Positions 1-13,514 of a DNA stretch of 64,000 nucleotides are shown here, one piece after another; position 1 is the first letter of the stretch; every line of letters begins with the position of its first letter. Position numbers and translations under genes: made by a program. The notes under the pieces are model-generated. The model ran no database searches, was not told where the DNA came from, and saw only the letters and a program-made list of their open reading frames with translations. Origin of the DNA: Chanos chanos (Eukaryota > Chordata > Actinopteri > Gonorynchiformes > Chanidae); the NCBI RefSeq assembly GCF_902362185.1, contig NC_044498.1:43683036-43747035 (forward strand), given 5' to 3'.

Positions 1-2077
1 TGAGATGGAGATATTGAAATGTATTCCACTTTTCTTTTTTTTTCTGGAAATAGGATTGAAATCAGAGAAGCAATCTCACCCAGACACGGTCCTCCGTCAT
101 CTCAGCATGGCCTCAACCGACCAACAAAACATACAACAACACAACACTGACCGCCCAGAGAGAGAGAGCAGCAGCAGTCCCAGCATGCAATGGGAAAGTC
201 GACGCCCCAAAAAAAAGGATTCTTTTTTTTTTTGTAAGGCTGTGGAGAACTGAGGGTCTCCTCTCTGGGAGGTGGGTGACAAGGGAAAAGAGAAGGACAT
301 AAAAGAAGAAATGGAAAAGGAAAGTGAGAGAGCTAAATAAAAATGTTCAAATAAAACCAAAAGTGAGTGTGCGCTGCTTTAACGGAGGAAATTCAAATGA
401 ATTAAGGCCAATTGTTCTGGTTTCTCTGTCAACTTACCTCAAACTAGGTACGCCAAAAGGAAATTAAAAAATAACTTTCTGAATGTCTGAAGACGGAATT
501 TAACCTTTTATTGAGATTTGGACAGGTTTTTAGAGAGAAGTAACTCAGATGGCTTAAACCATCTGAAAACCGACTTTATGGATGTGGCAAGCAGGAGTGA
601 TATATTTGTGTGTTTCTGCTCAAAAAAAAAAAAAAAAAAAAAGGGTGGCCACATCTTCTTAACTAATCTTGGGAACAAAGGCTGATAACTTGAAAATGAC
701 ACAAACAGGTGTATAAGACACTGGGGTCGTCAAGGACACTCCAGATTCACGAGACAGAGACCCAGACAATGAGGGAGAGAGGTCAGGGAAGAGAAAAACA
801 GAGAAAGAGGAGAAAAGGAGAGAATGATGGGGAGACAACAGTCTTACCTGGCATATCTTCAGAACACTGTGTGCTGTGAAGGGGCGCCCCCTCTCCTAAC
901 ACAGACTGCAGCCAGAAAAAGCACTGTAGTGGTTATTCAGTATGTGTTTCATCTCTTTAAAAACAAAAAAACAAAAAAAAAAATACACGCCATATAGACA
1001 AGGAGGCCTCGCAAGAGTTCACTCAGCTCTCTGACCAAGCAACTGTCTCCTTCTGCTGTCAGCTAGGCAATCATTTCCTGAGGAGAAAGTGTTAGCCGAA
1101 TTCACGCCGCATGTTAGATGACTCGGTCTTCGGCAAATGCTATCGTGCTTACTGTAACTACAACTTCTTGTTTTAAGGAGCCTTGCCGAACCGAGTTTGG
1201 TCAGGGGGCCTTGAGATCAAGTCAGAATTTTCACTGTGGATTTGTTAGGATTTCCCTCACAGTCTGAGAGCATGTCACAATGTTCATATGAGGGAACTCT
1301 TTCTTAAAGACTACCAGATTATAATTTTCCTAGATTGCAATGACAGTGCGCCAGTTATTGTGTCCCTGAGCCAGTTGCACCATTGCCAGTCCTCCAGAGG
1401 GGGGCGCCCTAGATATGTAAAGTAGAAAAGAGAGCTCATACTTACATCCTATCCTCGAAACTTTTTCCAAAGCTCTGAGATTCATCTTGCTTTAGTCACC
1501 ATATGATCTCTATCATAATGGTGGGGTTTAATGAATAGATTAGCTTTAAGGGAAGTTTGCAGTTCGTCCATGCACTTTGTGTGGTGAGTCTAGGCTAACC
1601 TGTTCAATTTGGTTTCTCATGTTCCTCATTTGAGTAAAGCCAGATCTCACTAATTCTTTAATTCTTCACTCACAAGAGACTTTGGTAAATTTGTAAAATG
1701 TGAGATTCAAAGAAATATGACAAACACATTTTTTTTGCATTTTACAAGAAAAAAATGTTTGGGAATAGTGTCAATTCAAATGAGTCACTGCAATCAAGCT
1801 TTCACTGTTATCGTTACTCGTATAAATAACTCAGATCAAAAGGTGGGGTTTTTTTTTGTATGAATGTAAATATATTAAACTGAGAAAGAGTGAGGAAGTC
1901 ATACATTAACAATATGTCTCTTTGCGTGTTCATTGTGAAGGCCCTTGTTTGGGTGACTTGAAATTGATGCTACTTTTTTTTTTTTTTTTCTCTCCCACAG
2001 GCTGTCATTTAACTGTGGGCGTGTCTTGTCCGAAACCTAGGGTGAGTGGGAGAGGGAGAGGAGAAGAGGAGCATTAC
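1..2077 (-). other. Presumed rbm25 intron, no confirmed exon
   Basis: This stretch lies downstream of the last recognised rbm25 exon (2161-2078). The Arg/Glu repeat region should be CT-rich on the plus strand, and I do not see it, so the stretch is read as intron. It holds several poly-A and poly-T runs. One weak candidate cassette exon lies at 848-905. The short ORFs here have low complexity and match nothing I know. Confidence 0.55.
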
Positions 2078-4868
2078 CTTGTGAGTATCTCTGAATTTAC
2101 TGATTTCTCTAGATATGAGGTCACGTTTGTCCTCCTCCATCTCGATGGCATTGATGTCCTCCTGGACCAAAAGGCAAAGCACAAAACACTAAACATATCA
2201 GCTAGGAGAAAAAAAAAAAAAAAAGGACCACTAAACGCACATAAACACTGCAACAAAATTCAAATTAATGTCACTGAGACATATACCTTATTTTAAGACA
2301 GCGGATTCTGAGATCCAAGTTTAAGTCTGTTCTCTGATCTATTCTCACTAGAGAGGCAACTTATCAAAGGTCATAAAAAGGTTACTCTTCTGACTTATAC
2401 CAGGTGTTAACCAGAGCTGATAAATATATTTCCATCACACAAGATGTTAAATGGCTAACTCTGTGTGATACGTGTAAAACTATTTACTTCTAGCTTGCGA
2501 AAGAGAAACACAGTCTGCAACACAGTGTGATAGAGCACTCTAGCATTTTTCACTCACTTAAACCTTGAATTACATTGTTAATGCGTTGAAAAAAATGGCT
2601 AACTGATCTTAACCATTTCTTTTTATGTTTTTACATATACGCAGTGAACCATGGCTCTTGACTAAATGCAATATATTCTGAGCCTGAAGCTGAAATTACA
2701 CAAACAACACAGCTTTTCAGAACTTAGACACAGAGCGTCTCAGTGGTTAAGTTACACGGCCCTTCCATTTTTCCTACATGCTTTTCACATTACAAGGATA
2801 AACAGAATCAAAACAGCAATGTGAAAACACTCTACCTCCTCTTTCTTCTCTTTGCGTTTCTTTCTGTGGTGGGCTTCGGAATCCTGTGAGGTAGCGTTAA
2901 GTTCGCTAGCGTACTCACGAATTAAGCCGTCGATGGCACCTTTTACGATCTGATCCCGCCTCTTGGTCTCTTCATCCAACACCTCTTCTTCATCCTCTTC
3001 CTCTTTGGCCCCATCTTCCACCTTGGCTTCCTGATCAGGAGAATATGGTATCCATGAAATATGGAAAAATATCCATATTTGACCCCCCCTTTTTTTTTTT
3101 AACAGAATTTGCTTGTAAAAGTAAGCGTGTCCCGCCTAATAAAATATCTTTACTGAAACTAAAATGAATGTGTAACATTTGTAGACAGCATTCAGTCATG
3201 AATCAATCATGGGAGTTCTACAGCTCACAAGCTCCATTAAGGTTCAGTTCAATAAATCAAAGAGAGCCACCAGACTGCAGCCTTTGTGTTAAAAGCTTAA
3301 TTCTTACTCCATTGGCACTCTTCTTTTTGGCCTTCCACTCATCCAGCTGGGCCTTGGTCTTAGCATCAACCTTAACCAGCAACTTCTTATCCCCGATCTG
3401 TAGTTCATGGAGAAGCCTCAAGGCTCTCAATGTGGACTCAGGCTCCTTATATTCACAGAAGCCAAAGGCTAAAGACACACACACACACACAGAGGAAAGG
3501 GTCAATAAGAGGGCAGGACAGATGGTGCTCAGAAATCATCAGTGAGAAACTTCAGATAGGCCAGTGAAGTAGGAGTAAAGTGAGAGTTGAAACAGAAAGG
3601 GTTAAGGGTGATTCAGTTCATGTCATGGACAACTTGATTTATGACATTTGTTTCCTCTTGGATGTAAGAGGCACAGCATAGTGTCTTAGTACGTAGCATG
3701 CTGATGTTGAACCTCACCCCCTTCACAGTAAAAAGACAATTCCACTATTGACCACAGGCAGAGAGGTTGATGGAGACAAGGCCTTTGAGTAATGGAGACA
3801 TACTAATGATTTATCCATTTCATCTTTACCTTGAAGTTTTCCAGAGGCACCTTGCACTCTCTTCCAGCTTAAGACCAAGCCACATTTCTGTGGTAAACAG
3901 AAAGGCCAGACATATTCAAAACATTTCAGGCTTCAGCAGGTTCTGCCTAACTCTTTCACAGACAGCTGATAAGCAATCGCCAATGAGTAAGGTCATTAAA
4001 CAGTGCGGCTCAAAATAGAATTTGGGTTACTGAAGAAAAATTTCATCATCCAAAACAAGAAATGCGCTGCACTGTGTTATGACAAAATGAACAAATTACA
4101 TAACATTCGCTTAAGGTCAGTCACATAGGTTTTCCACTCACCGCCAGTAACTGTCTCACTAACATGTCGGAGGCCTTTTCAGAGATATTCCCTACAAACA
4201 CAGTGGTAGTGGGCCCCCCGCTGGCTGCCCCACTCTCCTCTGGCTCTTTAGCCCGGGTAGTGATCACCTCCTTTCTCTGGTTTGCTGGTTTCTGTGCCAT
4301 AGACATTGTGGTCGGAACCAGCACCTGATTAAAACACACAAATTTCACATCACTGAAGGGTTACAAGTGTTTTCCGTACTATTAAGGGAAAAAAAAATTA
4401 TTAAGACTAGTTGAATAACAGCCAAGTCAACTGCATGACACACCAGCAGAGTAGAAGTGGGATATCAGCAAGGCACAGGCCCTCTACCAGCAAAATAAAA
4501 GACTCAGCGTGTAAATATGGATGACTGTAACATTACTTACAGTTGGAGTGGGCGTCATTATACCCATGTGTACTGGAATCATCGGCGTGCCTGAAGGATT
4601 CATTAAAACCATAAATAATAAAACCTTAAATTGCATTGTGTGAACTTCAGAGTTCACACAATGGAATAAGAGCACACAAACACCAAACACCCTGTATCAT
4701 ACAAAACCATGGAAACAGAACCGGTATATAAAAAGACAGGCTTTGACGTAAGGCCTACTCACCTGGAGGCACAGCAGGAGGAAACCCTGTAAACTGCGGT
4801 GGGGGGATCCCCGGAGGCAGCTGAGGTATCCCAATTTGTTGTCGATTGAGGTGAGGAGGATAAGACAT
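2078..4868 (-). CDS. rbm25: RNA-binding protein 25 (RBM25), N-terminal part; gene continues off the left edge
   Basis: Splicing regulator of the U1 snRNP-associated SR-like family, nuclear. Seven coding exons join in phase, read leftward: 4868-4763 (start MSYPPHLNRQQ), 4590-4541, 4324-4142, 3887-3830, 3468-3308, 3030-2836 and 2161-2078, giving 279 residues. All have GT donors and AG acceptors. Order: a Pro-rich N terminus (about 1-52), a variable linker, an RRM at about residues 86-170 (TTVFVGNISEKASDMLVRQL, then LSWKRVQGASGKLQAFGFCEY), an acidic stretch, the LDEETKRRDQ segment, and EDINAIEMEEDKRDLISREI. The Arg/Glu-rich region and the PWI domain of the family lie beyond the left edge. A 5' UTR exon appears to end at 5540 (donor GTAAGT at 5539-5534) and splices to 4870. 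Odd: the segment that in human RBM25 links the Lys-rich run to EDINAIEM is absent (see findings). Identity is firm; the a/b paralogue is not resolved. Confidence 0.93.
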
Positions 4869-5539
4869 CACTGTGTATGTCACCAATCTGCGAGGAAGGT
4901 TTACACTGATGAATGTAAAGGGAAATGTGCATATTCATTGCGCAGAGAAGCATCTGACGACTAATTACAACAATTACTCACGAGTAACAGGCAGTGCCAT
5001 GATTACTTGAAACGCCACAATGAAGATGCTGAACTGGCCCAAATCATGGTAAGGGCCTGTTTTAACTAGTTAGAAACAATCTCAAAAAAGCATTGTGGCA
5101 ACATTTAGTTTGTATAATTTAACGTATTAGCGTACTAGTAAAGCACTAGGATACCAGGTGCCGTGTTCACTTATGCTTTGTCTTTAGACTTGCTAACTTA
5201 CTTGTCACAGTAATATGCAGAACTGGCTGAACAAACAAGCTAAGCTGCTAGCACGGCTATGATGTGCTCTGCCAAGACTGACAGTTTGGTGATATAATCC
5301 AGGTAGTACTAAGAAATTGTTGAATAAACCAAAAAACAACTTATAATCCCTCACATTTTGAGGGACGAAGGGTTCTAACGACGAAACCCATCTTTCAGGA
5401 CTCAGTTTGCTAATAAAGAGGCAACCGGGTACGTGCTAACGATAAATATTTATCGTCATCTAGCTAGCTACCGGATGTGTTAGCTAACTACAAAGATACT
5501 GCTTTAGCCTCTTGTTTCTGTACATGGTCGATTACTTAC

Positions 5540-6965
5540 CCAGAAGGACTGCTTAAACACAGCTGTCTCTTAAGTTCAAATGTCAAATTTATACTGAAAT
5601 GAATCACGCGAGCTATGCTCCAGCTCTTACTTTTCTAAGATCTGATGCCGCTGTATAATTTATGCCCTCTACAGACAACAGAATTATGCGAATAGCGCAG
5701 CTACAGTGACATGCGCCCATACCACAACTGCCGTATTGCATGACGGGATATGACATAGTTCCTCCTTTAGCTCTAGCGAAATTACTCATTTGGAACGCAC
5801 GATGGCAGTGTGACTACGACACATCTAAACTGCACATTCAGATATTTGACTTTATCAAAGAAATAAATCTCCTCTGGACAACAGTTGCCTGCCGTTGCTT
5901 CTTCTGTCATAAAATGGTTCTCCGATACAAGAGGTTCAGTCAAACTGATAGGAAATCCCCTTTCAAAAATTAAATTGTTTGAGATGCACATTGTTTTTGT
6001 CGGTGACCTGCTTGACGACAGTTGTATTTTTATCCCATCAAGATTTTGTGCACATAGGCCTACATAATTTGAATTGTTCTCCTTTTTAAGCATTAGGGGC
6101 ACTAACTTAGATAGAGATCCCGCGTTTAATATGAATAGAATCGGAATCGAAATATTTTATTACTGTAGGCCTATAGGCGACAATTTTAATTCATTTAGAT
6201 TGTTTATTCGTCGTTTATTTAAATATCCAGTCCGTCTGCATAACTTCATAACTTTATTTAGGTATTTTAATGAATCATCATTTTACTGCTTTTAAAACAG
6301 CAAACTCTGTAATGTCTTCCGAGCATTGTAGTTCCTTTCGTAGCCTATTCTAAAATGATAAAAATCTATCCCGGAAAACCTGTTCAAGAGTCTCTTCTGG
6401 TATAATTTGCAGAAAACGCAAACATCATGGTCAAGGATACTGGAAATGTTTTGCTCTAGCAGACATTTTCGCCAAAACATTGACGCGTCCTTTATGGAAA
6501 TTTCCAACACTGCAATTGCAACATTAGTAGCGGACACACCCCTGGAAACAAACCCACTGTCTGGCTTCTTTTATTGGCTAAAACGAAGGTGTGTCACTGA
6601 GTCTGATTCACGCTGGCCATGAATAGAAGGTGTTGTCCATGAATAGCGTAAATGGTTACTATTGTAGTTTGCCATTGGGGGACTGGGATATTGAATTTTA
6701 GAGGGTGGTCTAAACGATCCCAAGTGTAAATTCACAGCTAAGACTTTTGGTTGGATCAGCGTCATGTGCTCTACCATTCAGCACCTCATGAATATGAATT
6801 AGACGGGTGAGCTAAAGACAAACGCCCACGCCGAGACTTCAGACGCCGCATCCGTTTGTAAGACAGCATATTAGTCTTCTGTGGGTCTACCTCGGGAAGT
6901 CTGTTAGCTCTTATCCTCACTGTTACATTTTCTGTAATTTTAATTTTCTTTCAAAGTCTACGGCT
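5540..6965. promoter_or_regulatory. Divergent intergenic region between rbm25 and arg2
   Basis: rbm25 (minus) and arg2 (plus) are transcribed away from each other. The rbm25 5' UTR exon ends at 5540 and its start site is probably near 5600-5700. The arg2 leader probably begins near 6830. ACTACAA-type words occur in reverse orientation near 6330-6342 (GCATTGTAGTTCC) and 6661-6675, and a TTGCATGACGGGA word lies at 5736-5748. They resemble parts of the ZNF143 site common in vertebrate promoters, but none is a full match. No convincing ORF lies between. Confidence 0.4.
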
Positions 6966-7648
6966 ATGGCGTTAAGAGGGCCATTCACTCGTTTACTACG
7001 ATCAACACTGACTTCTGGTCAGCAGAATCGTGCGCATTCTGTCGCAATTCTCGGCGCTCCGTTCTCCAAAGGTCAGGTAAGACGAAAATCAAGTTCAAAA
7101 GAAAAAATGAATATATCAGACTTTTGGACTAAAGTTACGGACCTCACTGAAAACTTGAGATGAATGACATCCACGTTTCCTTTACAGAAAAGGAGAGGAG
7201 TTGAACATGGACCAAAGGCCATCCGAGATGCCGGTCTGGTTGAAAGGCTAACAAATTTGGGTAAGTGATTTTTCTATTCCATAATATGTGAATTTTGAAA
7301 TCGACTCAAAACCCCACAAAGCTTCACGTGGCGACCAGATATCATGATTAAGGAAGTATTTTGTGTTGCATCATCTCGACAGACTACATTAACCGGGTCG
7401 GATGTTTTAGTAATTATCAAAATACGTTTTAATGTTAATTTATCCCATTTGACGTCTTATGAAGATTACTGAATGTTAAAGCATTTGCCTGTATAGAGCA
7501 TACGGCTATCTTAAAGTGTTGGTTTCGGTATAATCGTCGGAATCACAGGAAGATGATGCGATTTTGCGTCATAGTCTTCATTTATGGCACAGTCATATCC
7601 ACCTACGCAAGTCTGTAACCCTTCAATCAAAATCATAGACTGCGTCTG

Positions 7649-7687
<39 letters not shown>

Positions 7688-10600
7688 CACAAGAAATCCT
7701 TAATCACGTGTATTCAGCTTATGTAACCGACAGTACATTTAAAACAATGTATTTATAGAAAGTTGAGATAAAACGCTGCCGACTTTATATGATGTCTACA
7801 CGCACGCATTTATTCTCAGCACGGACAACAAAGGTAACATGTTTTCATTTGACCGGCAGAAAACATGATTTAGTTACTGTACACCCAGACCTAGACAATA
7901 GACATGTGCCTTGGATGAAAAAGTTCTTCAGCAGACATGCGCGGAGTGAAACGCGCGGTCAAAAGAGATGGTGTAGCTGTAGCCGAATTGTACTACAGGC
8001 TGAAAAAATGGCCTTGACATCACCAGAAAATCGGTAACAGTTCGTAACCTAGCCTATAAAAACGCGCGAGCAGACTAAGTGAAAATTTAGGTGATCTGTA
8101 TCAGAGACTTATTCTAAAGGCGTGATAACGTTCTCAAAGCTTTAAGGTTTGTCAAAAAAACTGGCTTCTGTTAATCGCCACGATTGTGCTCGGCCACCTA
8201 GCTTGGATAAACTCAAGTTCATCGGTGGCTCTAGCTCGGATAAACTCAAGTTCATCGGTGGAATGTGCAAGTCACTTCTAGAGCGTAACCTCAGCTTGTA
8301 TGACAAAGAGCGACAAACCCCGTCTGCTATGTAAGATATAAACATAGCGCCGCTGGGCCTATAGGCTCCTTGAGCGGTTACGCAACGGTCCCATATCCAG
8401 TAACACGAGAGTCCTAGCTATCTTTAGACCACGTTTTGTCCATCGCCGGATGTGAGCGACTGACATACTTTTGGCACTATCTTATCTATGACCATTTACA
8501 ATTACATGTAACTTCTGTAACAATCTGTAATTATATTCCATAACAATATAAAACCTCTACGACAGTTTGTAACAATGGATGCGGTAAACTGTCAAATCAG
8601 CGGCTCAGTTGACGTTAACCGGACACACTTATTTAGATTGGCATGAGATCATACAGCTCTCGTTTTAATGTTACATAGTGAGATAAGTACAGAAAAATGT
8701 GATTACGATCTGCTTCATAACGGCTGTACTTAATCTGACCAGCGCATGCTTGATGCAATGAAAGTTACTATTGCATCAGTGAAACTGACGGGAATGACAT
8801 GGTCTCCATTGCCCAGGTTTAGAAATAACGCGGTATATGGACCTTACATGGTGACGTTATTTGAGCCTAGAGGCCATAGATTTAAAATCATATGTAATTT
8901 CATACAGTGTATGCAATGTCTCTAAATCTCGGTGAGTGGAATAGTGGCCATAAGTGATACAGATATTATCTTTTACGTGGCAACAATCTTTTACATTTTT
9001 TCTCTTAAAGGAAATATATCAAAAAATAATAAATAAATAAGATTGCAGGCGATGCTGAGAGTGAAATGCTAAATTTGAGGGATTTCAGCTCTTGAATAGT
9101 ACGAACTTGAAAGCAGATTATTTGGTTAAACCACACAAAAAAGACCTTAGAATAGTCTCTAAAGACAAATTAGCTGCCATCAAGCACCTCACACTTGCAG
9201 AATGCATTGGTCCATGCATGGTCCATGTGAATCCACACTCTGGCCCATAGTGCCAAACATGAATTTGGCAATAGGTGCTACTAATTTTGATGATTTAAAC
9301 AGGTATGTTCCAATCTATTCTTGTCAGGATGCCTGTAGGATACATCATTAATGCCTTTAATGGACCAGACGAGTAATACAACACCCCTCACCAGCAACTT
9401 AGTGCAGTTCATTCACTCCTCTGTCTGTCGGGCGCCCAGTTGTCAACTTGTTTATTTCATTTCCCTTCAGTCATCCTGTGCATTAGCTATGAGCAGCTAT
9501 GCTGTGTACCCCAGTTCCACACAAATTCCTCTGTGTTTACCTCTTTACATAGGGTGGTCTGGGCTCTTTGAAACTCGAGCAGAGAACGATGGGAAATGGG
9601 GGCATATGGAAAGTGCACAGTCAGACAAGCACCCCAATGGGATCAAGTGACATTTCACTTGGCAGAGTTTGCCTGCCACTCCAAAGGGTTGGTTCAGGGA
9701 AGTAGATGGTTCAGGGAAGTAGGGGGTGGAGTCTAGGTCAGTGAAAGTGTATGTGAAGGGGAGTGGGGGACCTCTAATAGTGGAAGAGGAATAGTGGAAC
9801 TGTCACTGAAAAGTAAAACGGAATAGCACCAACTCACTAAGTGGACCTAATCTTTTCATCTCAAAATAAAACATTAGCATCCGTTCCTGTCTCATTTTTT
9901 TTAAAATTCAACAGAATATCCAGTGCACGATTTTGGAGATCTAAGCTTCCAGCATTTGGAGAAGGATGAGCACTTCATGCATGTCCCTTTCCCTCGTACC
10001 GTTGGCCGGGCCAATCAGCTTCTGTCTGGTGCTGTAAGCAGAGCCGTTGGAGCTGGACACACCAGTGTCATGCTAGGAGGAGACCACAGGTAGAAAAAAT
10101 CTCAATCATTTATTTCATTTTAATTTCATATCCATATAAATCTCAGGGATTTGCACATTTTTAGTATTTTAGCCAACATTTTTAGCCTTTAGGTATGCAA
10201 ACAACCCATCAGACCTTTTAGGTCTTTCTTCTTCTGTATTCACTGCACTCTAAACATTGGAGGCCTACCATTTTGACTGTAGAGTGTATTTGTAACATGG
10301 ATGAAATACAAACCCATTCATTTACCCACCTCTACAGTTTGGCCATTGGTTCAGTGGCGGGCCATGCCCAGCAGTGTCCAGACTTGTGTTTAATTTGGGT
10401 GGATGCTCATGCTGACATCAACACACCATTGACATCTCCTTCAGGAAACCTCCACGGTCAATCTGTTTCCTTCATGCTCAAAGAACTGCAAGATAAGGTA
10501 CATTCTTACTCTACTGTAAGCACGTCACGTGTACCTAGTATACATGTTACATAATATGTCTGTTTTATTTCGCAGCTGTGGAATCTAAAACGTTCTCTCT

Positions 10601-11981
10601 TTCAAGTTTCAACAAGTCTGTATTCCAAACTAGATTAGTCAAACTATGTCAGTGCATGCTCCACCGCTCTTGAATGTTATGAAGTTTGCCAGAATTTTCT
10701 TTGCTGACATTAGCATACAAGAATGCAACTTTGGAGTGTAAGGGTCACCCAAACCTGCTGTTTCATTCGTGCGCTCATTTCCTCTTTTGTTGCTGATCAT
10801 CTCTCCTCTGCACATTTTCCAAAGATGCCAGACGTTCCGGGGTTCTCTTGGATGAAGCCATTTCTGGCGGCAAGAGACGTGGTCTACATTGGCCTTAGAG
10901 ATGTGGACCCCGGTGAGCAGTAAGTATGATATGATATCCTAATTTGTGCTCAATACAGTTAAAGGGCATTTTGCAATCCAGTTCCGCTACTACAGTCTTT
11001 TCCTTTCAGTTCATGCGAAGAAAATGAAAATCAAACACAAAAGTGCAACTTCAGTGTCAACATTTTCCATCTCTCTCTCTCTCTCTTTCTCTCTCTCTAT
11101 TTTCATAGTATTATTCTGAAGAATTTAGGAATCCAGTACTTTTCAATGCGTGACATTGATAGGATGGGCATTCAGAGGGTTATGGAGGTTACATTAGACC
11201 ATCTTCTGTCAAGGTATGCACACGTTACGCAATGATTATATATATAAACAGCATAATTAGGATCCCTATTGGTCTGTTTGGATGTTTAGCTATAAACACC
11301 TGGCAAAGTGTAGACTGCTTTACACTCAGACCCACTTGAATAAATTTTGAAAATGATACACCCTTCTAACAGAAAACAACGTCCAATTCACCTGAGCTTT
11401 GACATCGACGCCTTTGACCCTTCCCTGGCTCCTGCCACTGGAACACCAGTCAACGGAGGGCTAACATACAGAGAGGGCATCTATATCACAGAGGAGATCC
11501 ACAACACAGGTAGGAAGGACTTTATGAGAAATAAAGAAGAAATCCTTAAAAACATTTTAAGGGGTATTCCAACATCTGTCACCATTGCCGTCACTGCATA
11601 TTTGGTAACAAGAACTAGTGTACATGATCCAAGTACAGCTCAACAAAATTATTAAATGAAATTATTAATTAACAAGTCATCCTAGAGAGAGCATCCCAGG
11701 AAGATTATGCACTACAGCAAGAACAAAACAATAAAAACAGTTGGAAAAAAAATGCTACGCTGATTCTGATGACAACTGTGTTTGTTACAGGGCTACTTTC
11801 AGCCATGGACCTGGTGGAGGTGAATCCAACCCTAGCAGCAGGCCCTGAGGCCGTGGAGGCCACTGCCAGCTTGGCTGTGGACGTCATAGCCTCATCCCTC
11901 GGACAGACGCGAGAGGGCGCGCACGCGGCCTTCCGGGAAATCCCTGCACCCAAAGAGGATACGGAACAGCTACGCCTGTAG
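6966..11981 (+). CDS. arg2: Arginase-2, mitochondrial
   Basis: Hydrolyses L-arginine to ornithine and urea in mitochondria. Eight exons join in phase: 6966-7076, 7188-7260, 9915-10089, 10338-10497, 10825-10919, 11109-11213, 11373-11509 and 11791-11981, giving 348 residues (human ARG2 has 354). The N-terminal 25 residues ([20 protein letters not shown]) are basic and lack acidic residues, as in a mitochondrial targeting peptide. The two-manganese site is intact: GGDH at 116-119, DAHAD at 142-146 and DIDAFDP from D250 to P256 with D250 and D252. The substrate-loop segment [14 protein letters not shown] is also present. The targeting peptide favours ARG2 over cytosolic ARG1, and the neighbouring vti1b agrees with the vertebrate ARG2 locus. 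A polyadenylation signal is proposed at 12965. Intron 2 (7261-9914) is the longest. Confidence 0.97.
7651..7686. repeat. (GT)n microsatellite
   Basis: About 18 uninterrupted GT units inside arg2 intron 2. Confidence 0.95.
8198..8261. repeat. 33-bp tandem duplication (two copies)
   Basis: Two adjacent copies, starting at 8198 and 8231, share GGATAAACTCAAGTTCATCG and differ by one base near the start (TTGG versus TCGG). They lie in arg2 intron 2. The near identity suggests a recent local duplication. Confidence 0.85.
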
Positions 11982-12964
11982 GGCTGCAACGGAACACTGA
12001 GGACTTTTTTGCAGGGCAATTGACCACTCAGCATTCCAGACTTTTAAATGAACAAGCGAATATTGTCTGCACGGACACAACACTGGAATCATGAATTAAG
12101 AAGCTCGTAACTTTTCTCCCCCTCTGCTGGTGTCGTATCACTCAGTGCTGAGTTAGGTCAGAGAAAGACTATACTTACAGTGATATGGAAACAAAGGGCT
12201 TACATAAGGGGGGGGGGCTACACTAATATTGTGGAGGGCTGCGTTTGAGAGCTTGGCGAACAATCTTCAATCTTTAATTGTCCTTCTACTTCTAATTTGT
12301 CATATGAAATATTTATTTGCATTTGAAATAGGCTGGCACAGCTATCAGGCAAAGATATTGCACCTCCTAAAATCTAATTTTTAGCTCATGCAATGCAGAT
12401 GAAGCTGCTTCAAAAAAGAGAAGAAAGAAAATGTATTATGATTGTCAATCTCATGACCTTGACTATGTCTGGTAAGACCCAGACTTATAACCAGTAGACG
12501 TCTGCGACAAATAATAAGCAGACTGACAGTGAGTTTTTTGTTGTTGTTGTTGTTGTTTTTTTCTTTGACAAAATGTTTGCACTTTCGGACCAGGTATGGT
12601 TTTATGTATGTAAATTACAATTGTGATGCTTTTTATAGTTTCTAGTTTTTACTATAATAATAATAATTAATACTTTATTCTATGAGTAGCCTTTGTGAAC
12701 ATGGTGAGTTTTTTGTCCTTGGCATTTCTTTTTTGTAGTACATTATATACAGGCATTGAGAAAAGGATGGAACAGCATTTCACTTCTGTATTTCAGCATG
12801 CCAAATATACTCAAAACCTTGGTTCAAAACCAACAGTCCTGTTTTAAAATGACAAACAGCTAGCCAGAAAAACATTACCTGTGTAACTCATTTGAACAAT
12901 GTGTTTTGTTTTAGTTGTTGATTGGCAGGTTGAACTGTTTGCTTTGGAAAAAAAAGTGTTACCT

Positions 12965-12970
12965 AATAAA
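12965..12970 (+). terminator. Candidate arg2 polyadenylation signal
   Basis: A canonical AATAAA lies about 1 kb after the arg2 stop, followed by a G/T-rich stretch. No transcript evidence is available, and other signals could be used. Confidence 0.5.
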
Positions 12971-13514
12971 CTCTTGAATGACGATGTCGGGCATCAGTTG
13001 GAGGAGAGAGAAATGTTTCTCTAATTGTGATATCCCCATCCACCCACACATATAGTCTACATACAAGATAATTTGCAACAGCAAAAAAATCCCTCATCGT
13101 CATCCATAGCAAAGATCACTGTAGCACCGTCTGTACGATTTGGCCATAGGTTGTCGAGTAAATTACCATGAAGGCCAGATCACTTCAGAGGGTAGCACCC
13201 TGTGGCGAAACCATCTTAGATGGCGCCAACATTTGAATCCACATTCTTCCACTCACGTGTAGGCCGCATACAATACATACAATAAAATAACAATTAGTCC
13301 ACGCCTCATTCTAAAATAATTTCGGGCATTAACTTGGAAAAAGCCCCGTTACCACCTTGCAATGTGGTGGAAACCAGTTAAGCAAAGTTTTCGGAAGCTC
13401 CAATTAATGCAAAGTGCACGAGTAACTATATCCAGTATCTCTAAAAACTGTAGAATTTCGCGGAAACAATTAGGCTTGTGTTATTAGATGGTTAGAGACG
13501 GGTGTTTAAAAATG

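Larger units (their letters stand above)
7261..9914 (+). other. arg2 intron 2 with microsatellite and short duplications
   Basis: A 2.65-kb intron. It holds a (GT)n run at 7651-7686, a 33-bp direct duplication at 8198-8261 and a short tandem of GGTTCAGGGAAGTAG near 9688-9723. Open frames on both strands around 8142-8345 come from the duplicated unit and do not resemble a protein family. Confidence 0.7.

Noticed and set aside
8142-8345. Overlapping ORFs on both strands with repeated LKFIGG or MNLSLS text
   Set aside because: The apparent repeat comes from a 33-bp DNA duplication in arg2 intron 2; there is no start context or family match.
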